Part shown: positions 18,402 through 28,207 of the stretch, piece by piece
Numbering within the stretch: position 1 is the stretch's first letter
Layout: the number at the start of each line of letters is the position of its first letter
Assembly (NCBI GenBank): GCA_902705865.1
Contig: CACSIO010000012.1
Location: 744,001 to 808,000, forward strand
Source: BD1-7 clade bacterium
GTDB lineage: Bacteria; Pseudomonadota; Gammaproteobacteria; Pseudomonadales; DT-91
Length of the DNA: 64,000 bases
Reading direction: 5' to 3'
Made by a program: the position numbers and the translations under genes
The notes under the pieces: model-generated
What the model saw: only the letters and a program-made list of their open reading frames with translations
What the model was told of the DNA's origin: nothing
The model's database searches: none

Positions 18402-19274
18402 ATGCAGGCTAAAGATCATATTCGTGAAGCTAGGCTGGATGAAGCATTGTCGGAATTGATGCAGGGAGTTCGTGAAGATCCTGCAGATTCGTCAAAACGC
18501 GTGTATTTATTCCAGCTATTTGCTGTTATGGGTGATTTTCAGCGTGCATTGAATCAGCTAAATGTGCTTGGTGAAATGGATGCCAAAACATTGATGATGG
18601 TGCAGACGTATAGGCAACTCATTCAATGTGAACAGTTTCGGGAGCACGTGTTTGCCGGGAATTCATCACCTTTGGTATTTGGTGATCCTGAGCCTTCAGT
18701 TGCGTTGATGCTTGAAGCGCTGAAATTGTCTGCGGCTGGCGAGCACGAACATGCTGCTGCACTAAGAGCCGAGGCGTTTATCGATATTCGCGCCGCTGCA
18801 GGAAACGTTAGTATTGATGGTGCAGAGTCTTTCGAGTGGATAGCTGATGCTGATAGCCGTATTGGCCCGTTTGTTGAAGCCTATATCGATGGCAAGTATT
18901 TTTGGGTGCCTTTTACATGTATCCGTAGCATCGAGATTCATGAGCCGGAAGACCTCCGTGATCTGGTTTGGGCACCGTGCGAATTTACTTGGCAGAACGG
19001 CGGTAGCGTTGTTGGGTTTATCCCGAGTCGTTACCCCATTGAACGAGGCTCGCAATGCCGTAATGAGGTTTTACTCAGTCGTTTAACCAACTGGAAGCAA
19101 CTGTCGAGTGAAGAATATGCAGGCAGCGGGCAACGAATTTGGGCGACGAATGCTGGTGACTATCCGATTCTTTCTTGTCGGACAATTAGCTTTGACGCTG
19201 ACCCAACCGCGCCGACTGAAGTTAATGACGCCGAGACCGAGGCAGACCATTCTGAATTTCATACGGTTGCCTGA
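18402..19274 (+). CDS. tagJ: T6SS accessory protein TagJ (ImpE family)
   Basis: 290 residues. The N-terminal half is TPR-like and helical (IREARLDEALSELMQGVREDPADSSKR, then FQLFAVMGDFQRALNQL). The C-terminal half contains the ImpE signature: WIADADSRIGPFVEAYIDGKYFWVPF, then IEIHEPEDLRDLVWAPCEF. In Pseudomonas, TagJ binds the sheath protein TssB and is thought to help ClpV recognise contracted sheaths; it is present only in T6SS subtypes whose TssB/ClpV pairing needs it. AAAGGAAC precedes the ATG. It is followed after 10 bp by tssE. Its position between hcp and tssE is the usual one. Confidence 0.92.
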   Translation: MQAKDHIREARLDEALSELMQGVREDPADSSKRVYLFQLFAVMGDFQRALNQLNVLGEMDAKTLMMVQTYRQLIQCEQFREHVFAGNSSPLVFGDPEPSVALMLEALKLSAAGEHEHAAALRAEAFIDIRAAAGNVSIDGAESFEWIADADSRIGPFVEAYIDGKYFWVPFTCIRSIEIHEPEDLRDLVWAPCEFTWQNGGSVVGFIPSRYPIERGSQCRNEVLLSRLTNWKQLSSEEYAGSGQRIWATNAGDYPILSCRTISFDADPTAPTEVNDAETEADHSEFHTVA

Positions 19275-19284
19275 ATAGACGGCT

Positions 19285-19776
19285 ATGGCAGAGTTAACGA
19301 ATCAGGAAAATCTTCAGCCATCATTGCTTGATCGGTTGCTCGATGATGAGCCAGAGACGAAAACGGAAAGTCGTGAAAAACGCGTCTTGAATATTCGTCG
19401 GTTGAAAGAAGTTGTTGTGCGTGATCTGGCAGATCTATTGAATGCGCTTCATCTAGAGGCAACGGAAGATATCGAGAACTACGACTACGTTAAGCAGTCG
19501 GTAGTGAATTACGGGGTTCCCGGTTTGACGGGTTTTTCGATCCACAATCTCGATGCCTATGTGGTTGAAAAAAAGCTGCGCGAGGCGATCTGTCATTTCG
19601 AACCGAGGATACTTCGAGATTCCTTGATAGTGCGAATCATTAAAGAAGAAGACAAGATGAGCAATCGATCGTTGACGTTTCAGATTGAAGGACAAGTCTG
19701 GTCTATGCCGGTACCTATCGCATTATTATTGCGAACGGAAGTTGACCTTGAAACCGGTGCTGTTCAAGTTAAGTAG
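19285..19776 (+). CDS. tssE: T6SS baseplate protein TssE (gp25-like)
   Basis: 163 residues with the gp25/lysozyme-like baseplate domain: LLDRLLDDEP near the start, VVRDLADLLNALHLEA, then SVVNYGVPGLTGFSI and HFEPRILRDSLIV. TssE starts sheath polymerisation at the baseplate, as gp25 does in phage T4. It lies 10 bp after tagJ and 63 bp before tssF, clearly within the same transcription unit. Length and motifs are normal. No Shine-Dalgarno stands out before its ATG, suggesting translation coupled to tagJ. Confidence 0.96.
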   Translation: MAELTNQENLQPSLLDRLLDDEPETKTESREKRVLNIRRLKEVVVRDLADLLNALHLEATEDIENYDYVKQSVVNYGVPGLTGFSIHNLDAYVVEKKLREAICHFEPRILRDSLIVRIIKEEDKMSNRSLTFQIEGQVWSMPVPIALLLRTEVDLETGAVQVK

Positions 19777-19839
19777 GCAATTGTATATCGCTCTATCGGG
19801 TCTGTTGATCGTGTTTGAGCTTAAGGATGTTAGATCTTC

Positions 19840-21729
19840 GTGGAACAGGAATTCTTAGACTACTACAACCAGGAACTTCGTCATGTGCGTGAAACCGCTG
19901 GCGAATTCGGAAAAGCCTTCCCTAAAATTGCCGGACGTCTCGGTATGGAAACGCTGGAGGTCTCCGACCCTTATGTAGAGCGGTTGTTAGAAGCGTTTGC
20001 GTTCATGGCTGCTCGGGTGCAGATGAAGCTGGACGCCAAACATCCAGAATTCACCCAGCAGCTGATGGATATGGTTTATCCTCAGTATCAATCGCAAATC
20101 CCTTCGATGGTTATTTCTCGATTTAGCCCGACAGCGCAGGAAGGGTCGTTAGCCAGTGGTTTTCGTGTCAATCGTGATACGGCGTTGTGGAGTGATGCGT
20201 CAGTAACAACCCGTCGTACCGCTTGCCAGTTCAAAACCACACAGGATCTCACGTTATGGCCATTGGAAATGTTGGATGCGCGCTACTTTTCCAGTGATTC
20301 TGCTTTATCAGTCGCACAGTGGCCGTGCTCTGAAGGCGTGCGTGCCGGAATTCGGTTAACGCTGAAAGTCGAAGATGGTTTGAATATCCATCAGTTGCCG
20401 ATGAATCAGCTGCGCTTTTACCTGTCGGGTGAAGGCGAACTGCCAATGAAAATCTATGAGCAGATCTTTGCTAATGGCACGGGCTTTATGATTCGCGCCA
20501 GAGACGAGAAGGGTAATCCGAAAGGGGAGCCAGTGCGTTTCGGCTCAGATGCGATCGCGCCCGTTGGTTTTGATGACGAAGAAGCGGCGTTGCCTTATCC
20601 AACGCGCAGTTTTCAGGGATATCGGTTGTTGCAAGAATACTTTGCGTTTCCTGAAAAGTTTATGTTTTTTGAGCTCACCGGAATGGCTGAAACATTGGCT
20701 GGTTTCGATACAACAGAAGTCGATATTTTGATTACGCTTGATCGCAGTATCAGCGATCTGACCTCTGCAATCGTGACTGAGAATTTTGTATTGAACTGTG
20801 TGCCTGCGATTAATCTATTTTCCAAACGCAGCGAACGTGTTCGGCTTGAGGCCGGTCAGCACCGCTATCATGTGAGTGCCGATCGAACGCGACCTTTAGA
20901 CTATGAAATCTATCGTCTCGAATCGGTACAGGGCTTTAGTGGAAGCAGTGAACCAGACCAAACGTTTTTACCATTTTACGGTAATCACGATCATGCCAGC
21001 AATAACATCCATGCAAGTTTTTATACAGCGGTGCGCAAGCCGCGCGAAATGTCATCGTTGCAACAGAAAAACGGGCCGCGATCCAGTTATCTGGGTAGTG
21101 AAATGTTTTTGTCGATTGTTGATGGACGAAATGCTCCCTATCCGACTGATCTCAAGCAGTTAGGGTTAGATTTTCTCTGCACCAACCGTGATTTGCCCTT
21201 ATTAATGCCCGTTGGCTATGGGCATACCGATTTTACTCTTGAAAGTGGCGCTCCGGTTGATTCAATCCACATTGTTACCGGCCCATCCAAACCGCTGCCG
21301 GCGAAATCACCGTCTGAAACCAGCTGGCAGTTTCTGAATCATTTGTCATTGAATTATTTATCCCTCAATAATCAAGAACACCATCATGATGCTGTTGCGA
21401 TTCGAGAGATGTTGCGTCTGTATGCGGATATGCAAGATGCCAGAATCGAGAAGCAAGTGGAGGCAGTTCGTAAAATTAAGTGCGAACCGGTCGTACGCCA
21501 AATGCCCGTAAAAGGCGCTGTCGCTTATGGTCGAGGGATAGGCGTAGCACTGGAATGTGATGAAGCCGGTTTTGAGGGGCGGGGTGTTTTTCTCTTTGGC
21601 GCAGTGATGGAGCGCTTTTTTGCGAAGTATGCGTCTATTAATAGTTTTTGCGAATTTACCCTGAAATCTACCAAGCGAGGTGAGGTCAACACATGGGCGG
21701 CGCGCTGCGGCAACCAGCAAATACTCTGA
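19840..21729 (+). CDS. tssF: T6SS baseplate protein TssF
   Basis: 629 residues, full length for TssF (VasA/ImpG). It starts at GTG with the diagnostic EQEFLDYYNQELRHVRETAGEFGKAFPKIAGRLGM segment (in pieces), then DPYVERLLEAFAFMAARVQMKLD and FTQQLMDMVYPQY. TssF with TssG builds the baseplate wedge around the VgrG hub. The 3' end overlaps tssG by 37 bp in another frame, a common arrangement that ties translation of the two wedge subunits. No frameshift was seen. Confidence 0.97.
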   Translation: MEQEFLDYYNQELRHVRETAGEFGKAFPKIAGRLGMETLEVSDPYVERLLEAFAFMAARVQMKLDAKHPEFTQQLMDMVYPQYQSQIPSMVISRFSPTAQEGSLASGFRVNRDTALWSDASVTTRRTACQFKTTQDLTLWPLEMLDARYFSSDSALSVAQWPCSEGVRAGIRLTLKVEDGLNIHQLPMNQLRFYLSGEGELPMKIYEQIFANGTGFMIRARDEKGNPKGEPVRFGSDAIAPVGFDDEEAALPYPTRSFQGYRLLQEYFAFPEKFMFFELTGMAETLAGFDTTEVDILITLDRSISDLTSAIVTENFVLNCVPAINLFSKRSERVRLEAGQHRYHVSADRTRPLDYEIYRLESVQGFSGSSEPDQTFLPFYGNHDHASNNIHASFYTAVRKPREMSSLQQKNGPRSSYLGSEMFLSIVDGRNAPYPTDLKQLGLDFLCTNRDLPLLMPVGYGHTDFTLESGAPVDSIHIVTGPSKPLPAKSPSETSWQFLNHLSLNYLSLNNQEHHHDAVAIREMLRLYADMQDARIEKQVEAVRKIKCEPVVRQMPVKGAVAYGRGIGVALECDEAGFEGRGVFLFGAVMERFFAKYASINSFCEFTLKSTKRGEVNTWAARCGNQQIL

Positions 21730-22829
21730 ACTGGTTCAGCGCTGTCAGTGCTGAGCCGTTTCGGTATGACATGTTTACTGTGTTGCGATTTGTTGACGCA
21801 TGGCACGGCGGTAGTCCGCGTATTGGCGAAGCAATAAAGGCCGCGGATGAAGTTATCGTGTTGCGTCAGGATCCGTCTTTGGCGTTTGCGCCAACAACGC
21901 TGAGTCAGTTCCATCCAGCCAAAACACAGCAACTATCTGAAACCAAGGCCTACGATCAGGCGTTAGAAAAACACCAGATGCATAATTGGTTTTTCGGTAT
22001 CTTCGGGCCGAATAATCCAATGCCTCTGCATATTACAGAAACAGCGTATTCACGTGTTCATAACTTCGGTGATGAGGCGCTGGCGCGTTTCGCAGATGTT
22101 TTTCATCATCGAATGATCAGCCTTTTCTATCGTGCTGATGCGAACGCTGAACCAACTGCGGAGATGGACAGGCCAGCAGATAATCGCTTTGATCTGTATT
22201 GCGGCGCTTTAGCCGGATTATCGGTAAAACAGCATGAAAACGAGGCTGGCCTTCATGATGCTTACGCACAGCGCCGGGAATGGAACCGTTTGTTTTATTC
22301 GGGTTTATTGTCTGTATCGCACAGACCCGCCGACGGTCTGCGTAGTTTATTGACAGATCACTTGAAAATGCCGGTATCCATATCGCACTTTACCGGCGGT
22401 TGGTTACCTTTGCGCAAGCAGGATCAACTGCGACTAAGAGCAGATAACCACTTCCAACTTGGCTTGAATACCAGTCTTGGCGCTAATGTTTTTGATGTGC
22501 AGCATCGATTTACCTTGCAGCTCGGACCCATGCCAGCATCGGCGTTTGAACATCTATTGCCGCATACACGTGCGTTTTCCAGCTTGAAGGAGTTGATTCG
22601 TCTCTATTGCGGCGACGAATATAACTGGGATGTTGAATTGTTGATCGAATCTGATCAAATTCAGCCAAATCAATTGGGGAGTAATTGCCAGTTAGGGTGG
22701 ACCTTTTGGGCGGGTACAGCAAAGTCTGATGTTCCGCAGGGAAGAAATCCTGCCAGCCAACGACCTGATTACAACGAAGACGATATCGTTAGAGTTCGGT
22801 TAAACAATGTCGGGATACCGATTGGCTAG
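21693..22829 (+). CDS. tssG: T6SS baseplate protein TssG
   Basis: 378 residues, normal for TssG (VasB/ImpH). Signature pieces are EPFRYDMFTVLRFVDAWHGGSPRIGEA, FFGIFGPNNPMPLHITETAY, and FSGLLSVSHRPADGL-like 'YSGLLSVSHRPADGLRSLL' followed by SHFTGGWLPLRKQDQLRL. Two TssF and one TssG form each wedge with TssE and TssK. The ATG lies inside the tssF 3' end (37-bp overlap), so translation is coupled. A 178-bp gap follows before clpV. Confidence 0.96.
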   Translation: MGGALRQPANTLNWFSAVSAEPFRYDMFTVLRFVDAWHGGSPRIGEAIKAADEVIVLRQDPSLAFAPTTLSQFHPAKTQQLSETKAYDQALEKHQMHNWFFGIFGPNNPMPLHITETAYSRVHNFGDEALARFADVFHHRMISLFYRADANAEPTAEMDRPADNRFDLYCGALAGLSVKQHENEAGLHDAYAQRREWNRLFYSGLLSVSHRPADGLRSLLTDHLKMPVSISHFTGGWLPLRKQDQLRLRADNHFQLGLNTSLGANVFDVQHRFTLQLGPMPASAFEHLLPHTRAFSSLKELIRLYCGDEYNWDVELLIESDQIQPNQLGSNCQLGWTFWAGTAKSDVPQGRNPASQRPDYNEDDIVRVRLNNVGIPIG

Positions 22830-23007
22830 CTAGAATCAGGCTTGGTTTTTATGGTTGAGCTATTTGATAGCCAGCGCATCAAATTGGCGATGTATTGCTT
22901 AGGCGACGGCTTTTAAATTTGAATACAGAACACATCGTTATTTAGACATCCGGTAGTGTGTTATCGAACGTACTGCCGAATAAAGGACAAATATTAAGGG
23001 AATAATC

Positions 23008-25794
23008 ATGGCGAAAATATTGCGTACTGCGCTGTTCGGAAAGCTAAACCCCCTGGCATTTAAAGCCGCTGAGAGCGCCAGTATTTTCTGTAAACTTCGC
23101 AATAATCCAGATATCGAATTAGCGCACTGGATTCACCAGATTTTACAGATTGAAAACTCTGATCTTCGAAAGATCTTGAGTTTTTTTTCTATCAGTAACT
23201 CTGCGCTGGCGGCTGACGTTATTCAGTATCTCGATACTTTGCCTGTCGGCGCACGTGGTGTTATGAACTTCTCCCCGGATCTTGAAGAAGCGATCGAACG
23301 CGCATGGGTCATTGCGTCGTTGGCGTACAACACTGCACATGTGCGAACAGGCCATTTGATGCTGGGGATTTTGCAGCAACGCCAGCTTTCTAATGTGTTG
23401 TTTGCTATAAGTGATGAATTCAAAAAGATTCGCCGTGCTGAGCTTGAAGAGTGCTTTGATGCGATCCTTGATGGCTCCGCCGAAGACAACATGGCCGCCA
23501 GCGATGGCTTTGCCGGAGGGACGCAACCGGGCGAATCATCCGGCGCCACTGCACCTGCATCAATGGGTAAGGGTGAAGCACTAGCGCAATACACGCATGA
23601 CCTTACCCGGCAGGCGCGTGATGGAAAGATTGATCCGATTGTGGGGCGTGATGAAGAAATCCGTCAGATGGTCGATATTCTCATGCGTCGTCGACAAAAT
23701 AATCCCATCCTGACAGGCGAAGCGGGTGTCGGTAAAACCGCTGTTGTTGAAGGGTTTGCGCACCGTATTGCCAGCGGTGATGTGCCGCCGCCGCTCAAAA
23801 ACGTATCCATTCTTTCATTGGATATTGGCCTTTTGCAGGCCGGCGCGAGCATGAAGGGTGAATTTGAAAACCGTCTGCAACAGGTCATCGATGAAGTTCA
23901 ATCATCAGAAACGCCGATAATTCTATTTATCGACGAGGCCCATACCCTAATCGGTGCCGGTGGCCAGGCGGGAACTGGCGATGCAGCGAATCTATTAAAG
24001 CCAGCACTCGCGCGAGGTGACCTGCGAACCGTGGCTGCAACAACGTGGGCAGAATATAAAAAGCACATCGAGAAAGACCCGGCACTGACTCGTCGATTCC
24101 ACGTTATCCAAGTAGAGGAACCATCGGAGGAGAAAGCGATTCTGATGATGCGCAATATGGCGAGTATGATGGAAAGCCACCACAAGGTCCAAATACTCGA
24201 CGAAGCTATTGAAGCCTGTGTGCGCTTATCACACCGATACATTCCAGCACGTCAACTTCCCGACAAATCAGTGAGCTTATTAGACACATCTTGCGCGCGC
24301 GTTGCGGTGAGCCAATATGCGGTTCCTGCGGATGTTGATGATTGTCGCAAACGTATTCAGGCGTTAGAAACTGAGCTTACAATTATTGAGAAAGAAGCCA
24401 GTCTTGGCATTGATGCCGATGATCGCAGGACTAACGCGCAGAAACTACTGCGTGAAAATCTAGACTTGTTGGATACGCTTGAAGGGCAGTGGCTTGAAGA
24501 AAAATCTTTAGTCGATCAAATTTTGCAGTTGCGTGCAGAGTTACGGCAGGGCGCTCATGTTGTTGAGGGTACCGGGTCAAAACTTGAAACCACTGTCGCA
24601 GAAATAGCTACAGAAACGGCCGCAGACGCTTTAGATGGCGGCTTCACGGATGGCAATGTCGCTAAAATTGCAGCGGAAAGCGCTCATGAAAATACGCCTG
24701 AGCAAAGAACCGAATCGTTGCGATCCCTGAGATCATTGCAAGAGCGCTTGGCGCAGCTTCAAGGCGAAACCCCACTCATTTTGCCAACTGTCGATGCTCA
24801 GGCGGTCGGAACAGTGGTTCAGGATTGGACAGGAATACCTGTCGGGCGAATGGTGAAAAACGAGCTCGAAACCGTCATGAACCTGGCGTCGATCATGGGG
24901 GCACGCATTATCGGGCAAGATCACGCGCTTAAAACCATTGCCAAGCGCGTTCAAACCTCCCGTGCGAGCCTCGACAACCCGAATAAACCGATCGGTGTCT
25001 TTATGCTCGCAGGAACATCCGGCGTCGGGAAAACAGAGACTGCCTTGGCATTAGCGGAAGCGCTTTACGGTGGTGAGCAGAATATCATCACCATCAATAT
25101 GAGTGAGTACCAGGAAGCGCATACGGTATCGAGCCTGAAAGGCGCGCCTCCAGGGTATGTTGGATACGGCGAAGGCGGCGTATTAACCGAAGCAGTGCGT
25201 CGCAAACCGTACAGTGTTATTTTACTTGATGAAGTTGAAAAGGCGCATCCAGATGTGCATGAAATCTTCTTCCAAGTATTCGACAAGGGCATGATGGAAG
25301 ATGGTGAAGGGCGCACGATCGACTTCAAAAATACACTTATCTTGCTGACTACCAATGCCGGTACGGACTTAATCAAGAGCTTATGCAATGACCCAGATCT
25401 AATGCCGGCACCAGACGGCATCAACAAGGCGTTGCGTGAGCCGTTGTTGAAGCAATTTCCGCCTGCATTACTCGGGCGTTTGGTCACGATTCCGTACTTC
25501 CCGCTAAACGACGATATGCTGCGTGAAATCGCTAAAATTCAGCTCAAGCGGGTACAGAGTCGCGTGGCGGAAAACCACGATGTTGCATTGACTTACAATG
25601 ACGATGTTCTGAAGTTGATAGTTGGTCGCTGTACGGAACAGGACAGCGGCGGTCGAATGATTGACAGCATTCTAACGAATACTGTGTTGCCAACCATGAG
25701 TAGTGAAATCATCAATCGGATGATCGATGGTGAAAGTATTGCGTCGATTGAAATTACCGTAACGGACGATACTTTTGCCTACGATTTTGCCTGA
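23008..25794 (+). CDS. tssH: T6SS sheath-recycling AAA+ ATPase ClpV (TssH)
   Basis: 928 residues, the ClpV size. An N-terminal Clp_N domain (1-150) begins AKILRTALFGKLNPLAFKAAESA. The first AAA+ module has Walker A GEAGVGKT at 237-244 and Walker B LFIDEAH. A ClpB-type middle coiled region (about 450-510) is followed by the second AAA+ module with GTSGVGKT at 669-676 and ILLDEVEKAHPDV. ClpV hexamers pull TssC from contracted sheaths and so allow new firing cycles. An AAGGGA site precedes the ATG. The N-domain start differs from housekeeping ClpB, and the genomic context leaves little doubt. A linker of about 30 G/A/S-rich residues follows the N-domain. Confidence 0.98.
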   Translation: MAKILRTALFGKLNPLAFKAAESASIFCKLRNNPDIELAHWIHQILQIENSDLRKILSFFSISNSALAADVIQYLDTLPVGARGVMNFSPDLEEAIERAWVIASLAYNTAHVRTGHLMLGILQQRQLSNVLFAISDEFKKIRRAELEECFDAILDGSAEDNMAASDGFAGGTQPGESSGATAPASMGKGEALAQYTHDLTRQARDGKIDPIVGRDEEIRQMVDILMRRRQNNPILTGEAGVGKTAVVEGFAHRIASGDVPPPLKNVSILSLDIGLLQAGASMKGEFENRLQQVIDEVQSSETPIILFIDEAHTLIGAGGQAGTGDAANLLKPALARGDLRTVAATTWAEYKKHIEKDPALTRRFHVIQVEEPSEEKAILMMRNMASMMESHHKVQILDEAIEACVRLSHRYIPARQLPDKSVSLLDTSCARVAVSQYAVPADVDDCRKRIQALETELTIIEKEASLGIDADDRRTNAQKLLRENLDLLDTLEGQWLEEKSLVDQILQLRAELRQGAHVVEGTGSKLETTVAEIATETAADALDGGFTDGNVAKIAAESAHENTPEQRTESLRSLRSLQERLAQLQGETPLILPTVDAQAVGTVVQDWTGIPVGRMVKNELETVMNLASIMGARIIGQDHALKTIAKRVQTSRASLDNPNKPIGVFMLAGTSGVGKTETALALAEALYGGEQNIITINMSEYQEAHTVSSLKGAPPGYVGYGEGGVLTEAVRRKPYSVILLDEVEKAHPDVHEIFFQVFDKGMMEDGEGRTIDFKNTLILLTTNAGTDLIKSLCNDPDLMPAPDGINKALREPLLKQFPPALLGRLVTIPYFPLNDDMLREIAKIQLKRVQSRVAENHDVALTYNDDVLKLIVGRCTEQDSGGRMIDSILTNTVLPTMSSEIINRMIDGESIASIEITVTDDTFAYDFA

Positions 25795-25817
25795 AAAGTA
25801 TTCAAGGGAGTGAATGT

Positions 25818-26309
25818 ATGAAGGTGATATCAGGAGAAGGGCATGTTGCTGAAGTTTGCCAGCGGGTCATCCATGGCCCCATCGTTGGTGAGTTGTTAGG
25901 GCTCGATCCTGATGGCGTTCCGCTGGTTGATTACCCTGGCAATACACATGGTATGTTGCACGCTCGCACGTTGATCAGTATGCCATCAAGTCAAGTATTT
26001 GAAGGTATGGAAGTGCTACTTCAGTTCGAACAAAGCCTATCGGGGCGACCCATTATTACAGGCATCGTTAGCGATCACCTAGTCAACAACGAGATCAAAA
26101 TACTGACACTCAATAGTGATTTGATGGAATCTGCGTTGGTCGACGGCAAAAAAGTGCGTGTTGATGCACGTGAAGAAATTGAATTGGTTTGCGGCCGCAG
26201 CAGTATCTTGCTGCGCAACGACGGCAAAATTGTTATCAAAGGCATGGAGATAACCAGCCGTGCAGCTGCATCGAACAAAATTCGTGGCGGCTCAGTCAGT
26301 ATCAACTAG
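25818..26309 (+). CDS. DUF6484-type, VgrG-tail-like T6SS-associated protein
   Basis: 163 residues. The N-terminal half (about 18-95) looks like a small beta-barrel, with GPIVGELLGLDPDGVPLVDYPGN, then MEVLLQFEQSLSGRPIITGIV, a pattern seen in DUF6484 proteins and reminiscent of the OB-fold of spike proteins. The C-terminal part (RVDAREEIELVCGRSSILLRNDGKIVIKG) resembles the end of VgrG beta-helices. Such genes often sit in T6SS loci beside DUF4150 genes. It starts 23 bp after clpV and is followed by the PAAR-like gene, so a role at the spike or in loading cargo is inferred; the function is not established. Confidence 0.75.
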   Translation: MKVISGEGHVAEVCQRVIHGPIVGELLGLDPDGVPLVDYPGNTHGMLHARTLISMPSSQVFEGMEVLLQFEQSLSGRPIITGIVSDHLVNNEIKILTLNSDLMESALVDGKKVRVDAREEIELVCGRSSILLRNDGKIVIKGMEITSRAAASNKIRGGSVSIN

Positions 26310-26375
26310 ATGTGGCGGGTGATGAGAAAACTCATTTTTTCTACGATAACTGACCTAAAATCTGAGGACGTGTAA

Positions 26376-26843
26376 ATGGGTGTTACTGTTGGCGTGAACA
26401 TGCTGTCTGTCGTTCATAAAGATAGCGGCGGTGTTTCTATCGCGTTTCCTGATGTTTGCAAAACGCCGACGCCGGGAGGCCCAGTGCCGATCCCTTATCC
26501 GAACATATCGAAGGCGTCTGATACTGATAAAGGTACGAAGAAAGTCCTGTGTGATGGTAATTCCACCTGCGTCAAAGACTCCAATTTCAAAACCAGTGTG
26601 GGTGATGAAGGTGGGTGTGCCGGTGGCGGTGTCGTTTCAGGTAAGCAAAAGGGCATTTCTGAATTTGTGTTGTACTCGATGGATGTTAAGTTCGAGGGAA
26701 AAAACGTCCCACGTGCTTTCGACATTATGTTGCATAACAATAAAAACACGCCACCTATGCCTGTGATGCAAGGGCCTATTATCGTCATTCCTAGCCCGGT
26801 CACGGTTGATGAATACTGTGCCGTTTGCCGCGAGAAGATCTGA
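26376..26843 (+). CDS. DUF4150 PAAR-like spike-tip protein
   Basis: 155 residues. The family motifs of DUF4150 are plain: an opening with VNMLSVVHKDSGGVSIAFPDVCKTPTP (in pieces), GGPVPIPYPNISKASDTDKG, then GDEGGCAGGGVVSGKQKGISEF and a PMPVMQGP end. Such proteins replace classical PAAR proteins as the sharp tip on VgrG. Several cysteines, including a final YCAVC pair, may bind metal. There is no toxin extension, so the protein is a bare tip and effectors would have to bind non-covalently. It is the only PAAR-like gene in this window. The downstream HEAT-repeat gene starts 5 bp after the stop. Confidence 0.9.
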   Translation: MGVTVGVNMLSVVHKDSGGVSIAFPDVCKTPTPGGPVPIPYPNISKASDTDKGTKKVLCDGNSTCVKDSNFKTSVGDEGGCAGGGVVSGKQKGISEFVLYSMDVKFEGKNVPRAFDIMLHNNKNTPPMPVMQGPIIVIPSPVTVDEYCAVCREKI

Positions 26844-26848
26844 CGATT

Positions 26849-28207
26849 ATGGCCAGATCACGGCAAGCGTTCCTCCGTCAGCTCTATGCGGAGCATCTGG
26901 AAGAAGCGTCATTTTTGTATTTACAGCGGCTGAATCTGCTCACAGATAACGAGCTTTCATGGGTTGAGATTCAAGACTTTGAAACACGGCTATATGCTCA
27001 CTTGGATGCGCTTGTGATCGGCGGGCAACCCGTACTTGATAGGTTTGCAGATTACCCAGCTGCTGATGCGGGAGAGGTTTTCGCCGTTTGCGCTGTATAT
27101 GGTTTGTCTGACGATTTGTCGGGGTTCATGTTTGTGTTGGCAGCATTGGATCTTTCTGACAATGACACCTGCCGTGCAATGACCGATGCGCTCAACATGC
27201 ACGCCCCAGCTGCTTGGGTAAAGGATCTTGCAAGGTTGCCGTTTGCAGATAAACCGGCCTACCTAAAAGTGTTAATGCCATTTTTTTATCGACAGAGACT
27301 TTCAATGGGTAAGCCCGCGCTTTCAATGGCAAATAACCTGTTGAAAGAAGCACCGATGATGGTGCCTGTATTCGGTCATGCTGATCTGACAAATCAGCCA
27401 GCGATTCTAGAGAGTGTGCTTGAATATGTCGACAGCAATGATGTCTTGTTACGCAATCAAGCTGCCATCGTAATGTTGAAACAGCATCAACACGGACCTT
27501 TGAAGCAACGCTTAGGTGCGATGCCAGCGGAGACGGTTACCTGGCAGGCGATGGCGGTTGCGATGGATGTTGGTCTTTATCAATTCCTTGAACAAAAATC
27601 ACCTGATCAACTCAGCGACGATGCGATTAGAGCATTCGGGCTTATCGGACTTCCTGAAGCGATTCCTCGGTTGGTTAGACTATTGTCGAACGACGAGAAA
27701 GCTGCCGCAGCAGCTGATGCGTTATTTTCGATTACCGGCGCCCCCTTATACGAAGATGTTTTTATCGCCGATGAAGTCACTGAAGAAGAGCTCTTCCCTG
27801 AAGAAGTCGATGCCTTTAAACGTGGCGAGTCACCGATGCATGTGGATCAACGACCTTTTGGGACGAATACACGCCGAATTAGCCAAGATGCCGATCTTTG
27901 GTTGCAGTGGCTCACCCAGTTCAAACAGCACTTTGTATTGGGTAAACGTCACCGTATGGGCGCTTTAATATCGCCATCGCAGTTGGTCGCCGTTTTACAG
28001 CATGAGCAGAGCCCTCATGAAATTCGACGTTTTACCGCCTGGGAATTGGAGTGCCGTTATCAGAGTGATGTGCTGTTTTCAGTAGCCGATACGGTGCATA
28101 TTCAGCAGCAACAAATACGTAAATTGGATCAGTGGGCGAACCTCTATGAACATGAGGCAGGTCTGGATGCCGGGTGTTGGCATATTCATCAGGAGGCTGT
28201 TGCCTAA
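26849..28207 (+). CDS. HEAT-repeat T6SS-associated protein (TIGR02270-like)
   Basis: About 452 residues, entirely helical in character, without a signal peptide. A central series of HEAT-like repeats is visible (ILESVLEYVDSNDVLLRNQAAIVMLKQHQ; AIRAFGLIGLPEAIPRLVRLLSNDEKAAAAADALFSITG, in pieces). The C-terminal part has RHRMGALISPSQLVAVLQHEQSPHEIRRFTAWELECR-like sequence, as in the TIGR02270 family found next to T6SS DUF2169/DUF4150 genes. A scaffold or adaptor function is inferred. The ATG at 26849 is chosen over an upstream TTG that would overlap the previous gene. Its TAA overlaps the ATG of the next gene by one base. Confidence 0.8.
   Translation: MARSRQAFLRQLYAEHLEEASFLYLQRLNLLTDNELSWVEIQDFETRLYAHLDALVIGGQPVLDRFADYPAADAGEVFAVCAVYGLSDDLSGFMFVLAALDLSDNDTCRAMTDALNMHAPAAWVKDLARLPFADKPAYLKVLMPFFYRQRLSMGKPALSMANNLLKEAPMMVPVFGHADLTNQPAILESVLEYVDSNDVLLRNQAAIVMLKQHQHGPLKQRLGAMPAETVTWQAMAVAMDVGLYQFLEQKSPDQLSDDAIRAFGLIGLPEAIPRLVRLLSNDEKAAAAADALFSITGAPLYEDVFIADEVTEEELFPEEVDAFKRGESPMHVDQRPFGTNTRRISQDADLWLQWLTQFKQHFVLGKRHRMGALISPSQLVAVLQHEQSPHEIRRFTAWELECRYQSDVLFSVADTVHIQQQQIRKLDQWANLYEHEAGLDAGCWHIHQEAVA

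Noticed and set aside
18158-18412. An 84-codon frame between hcp and tagJ
   Set aside because: It overlaps the hcp 3' end out of frame, has no ribosome site, and covers the leader of tagJ.
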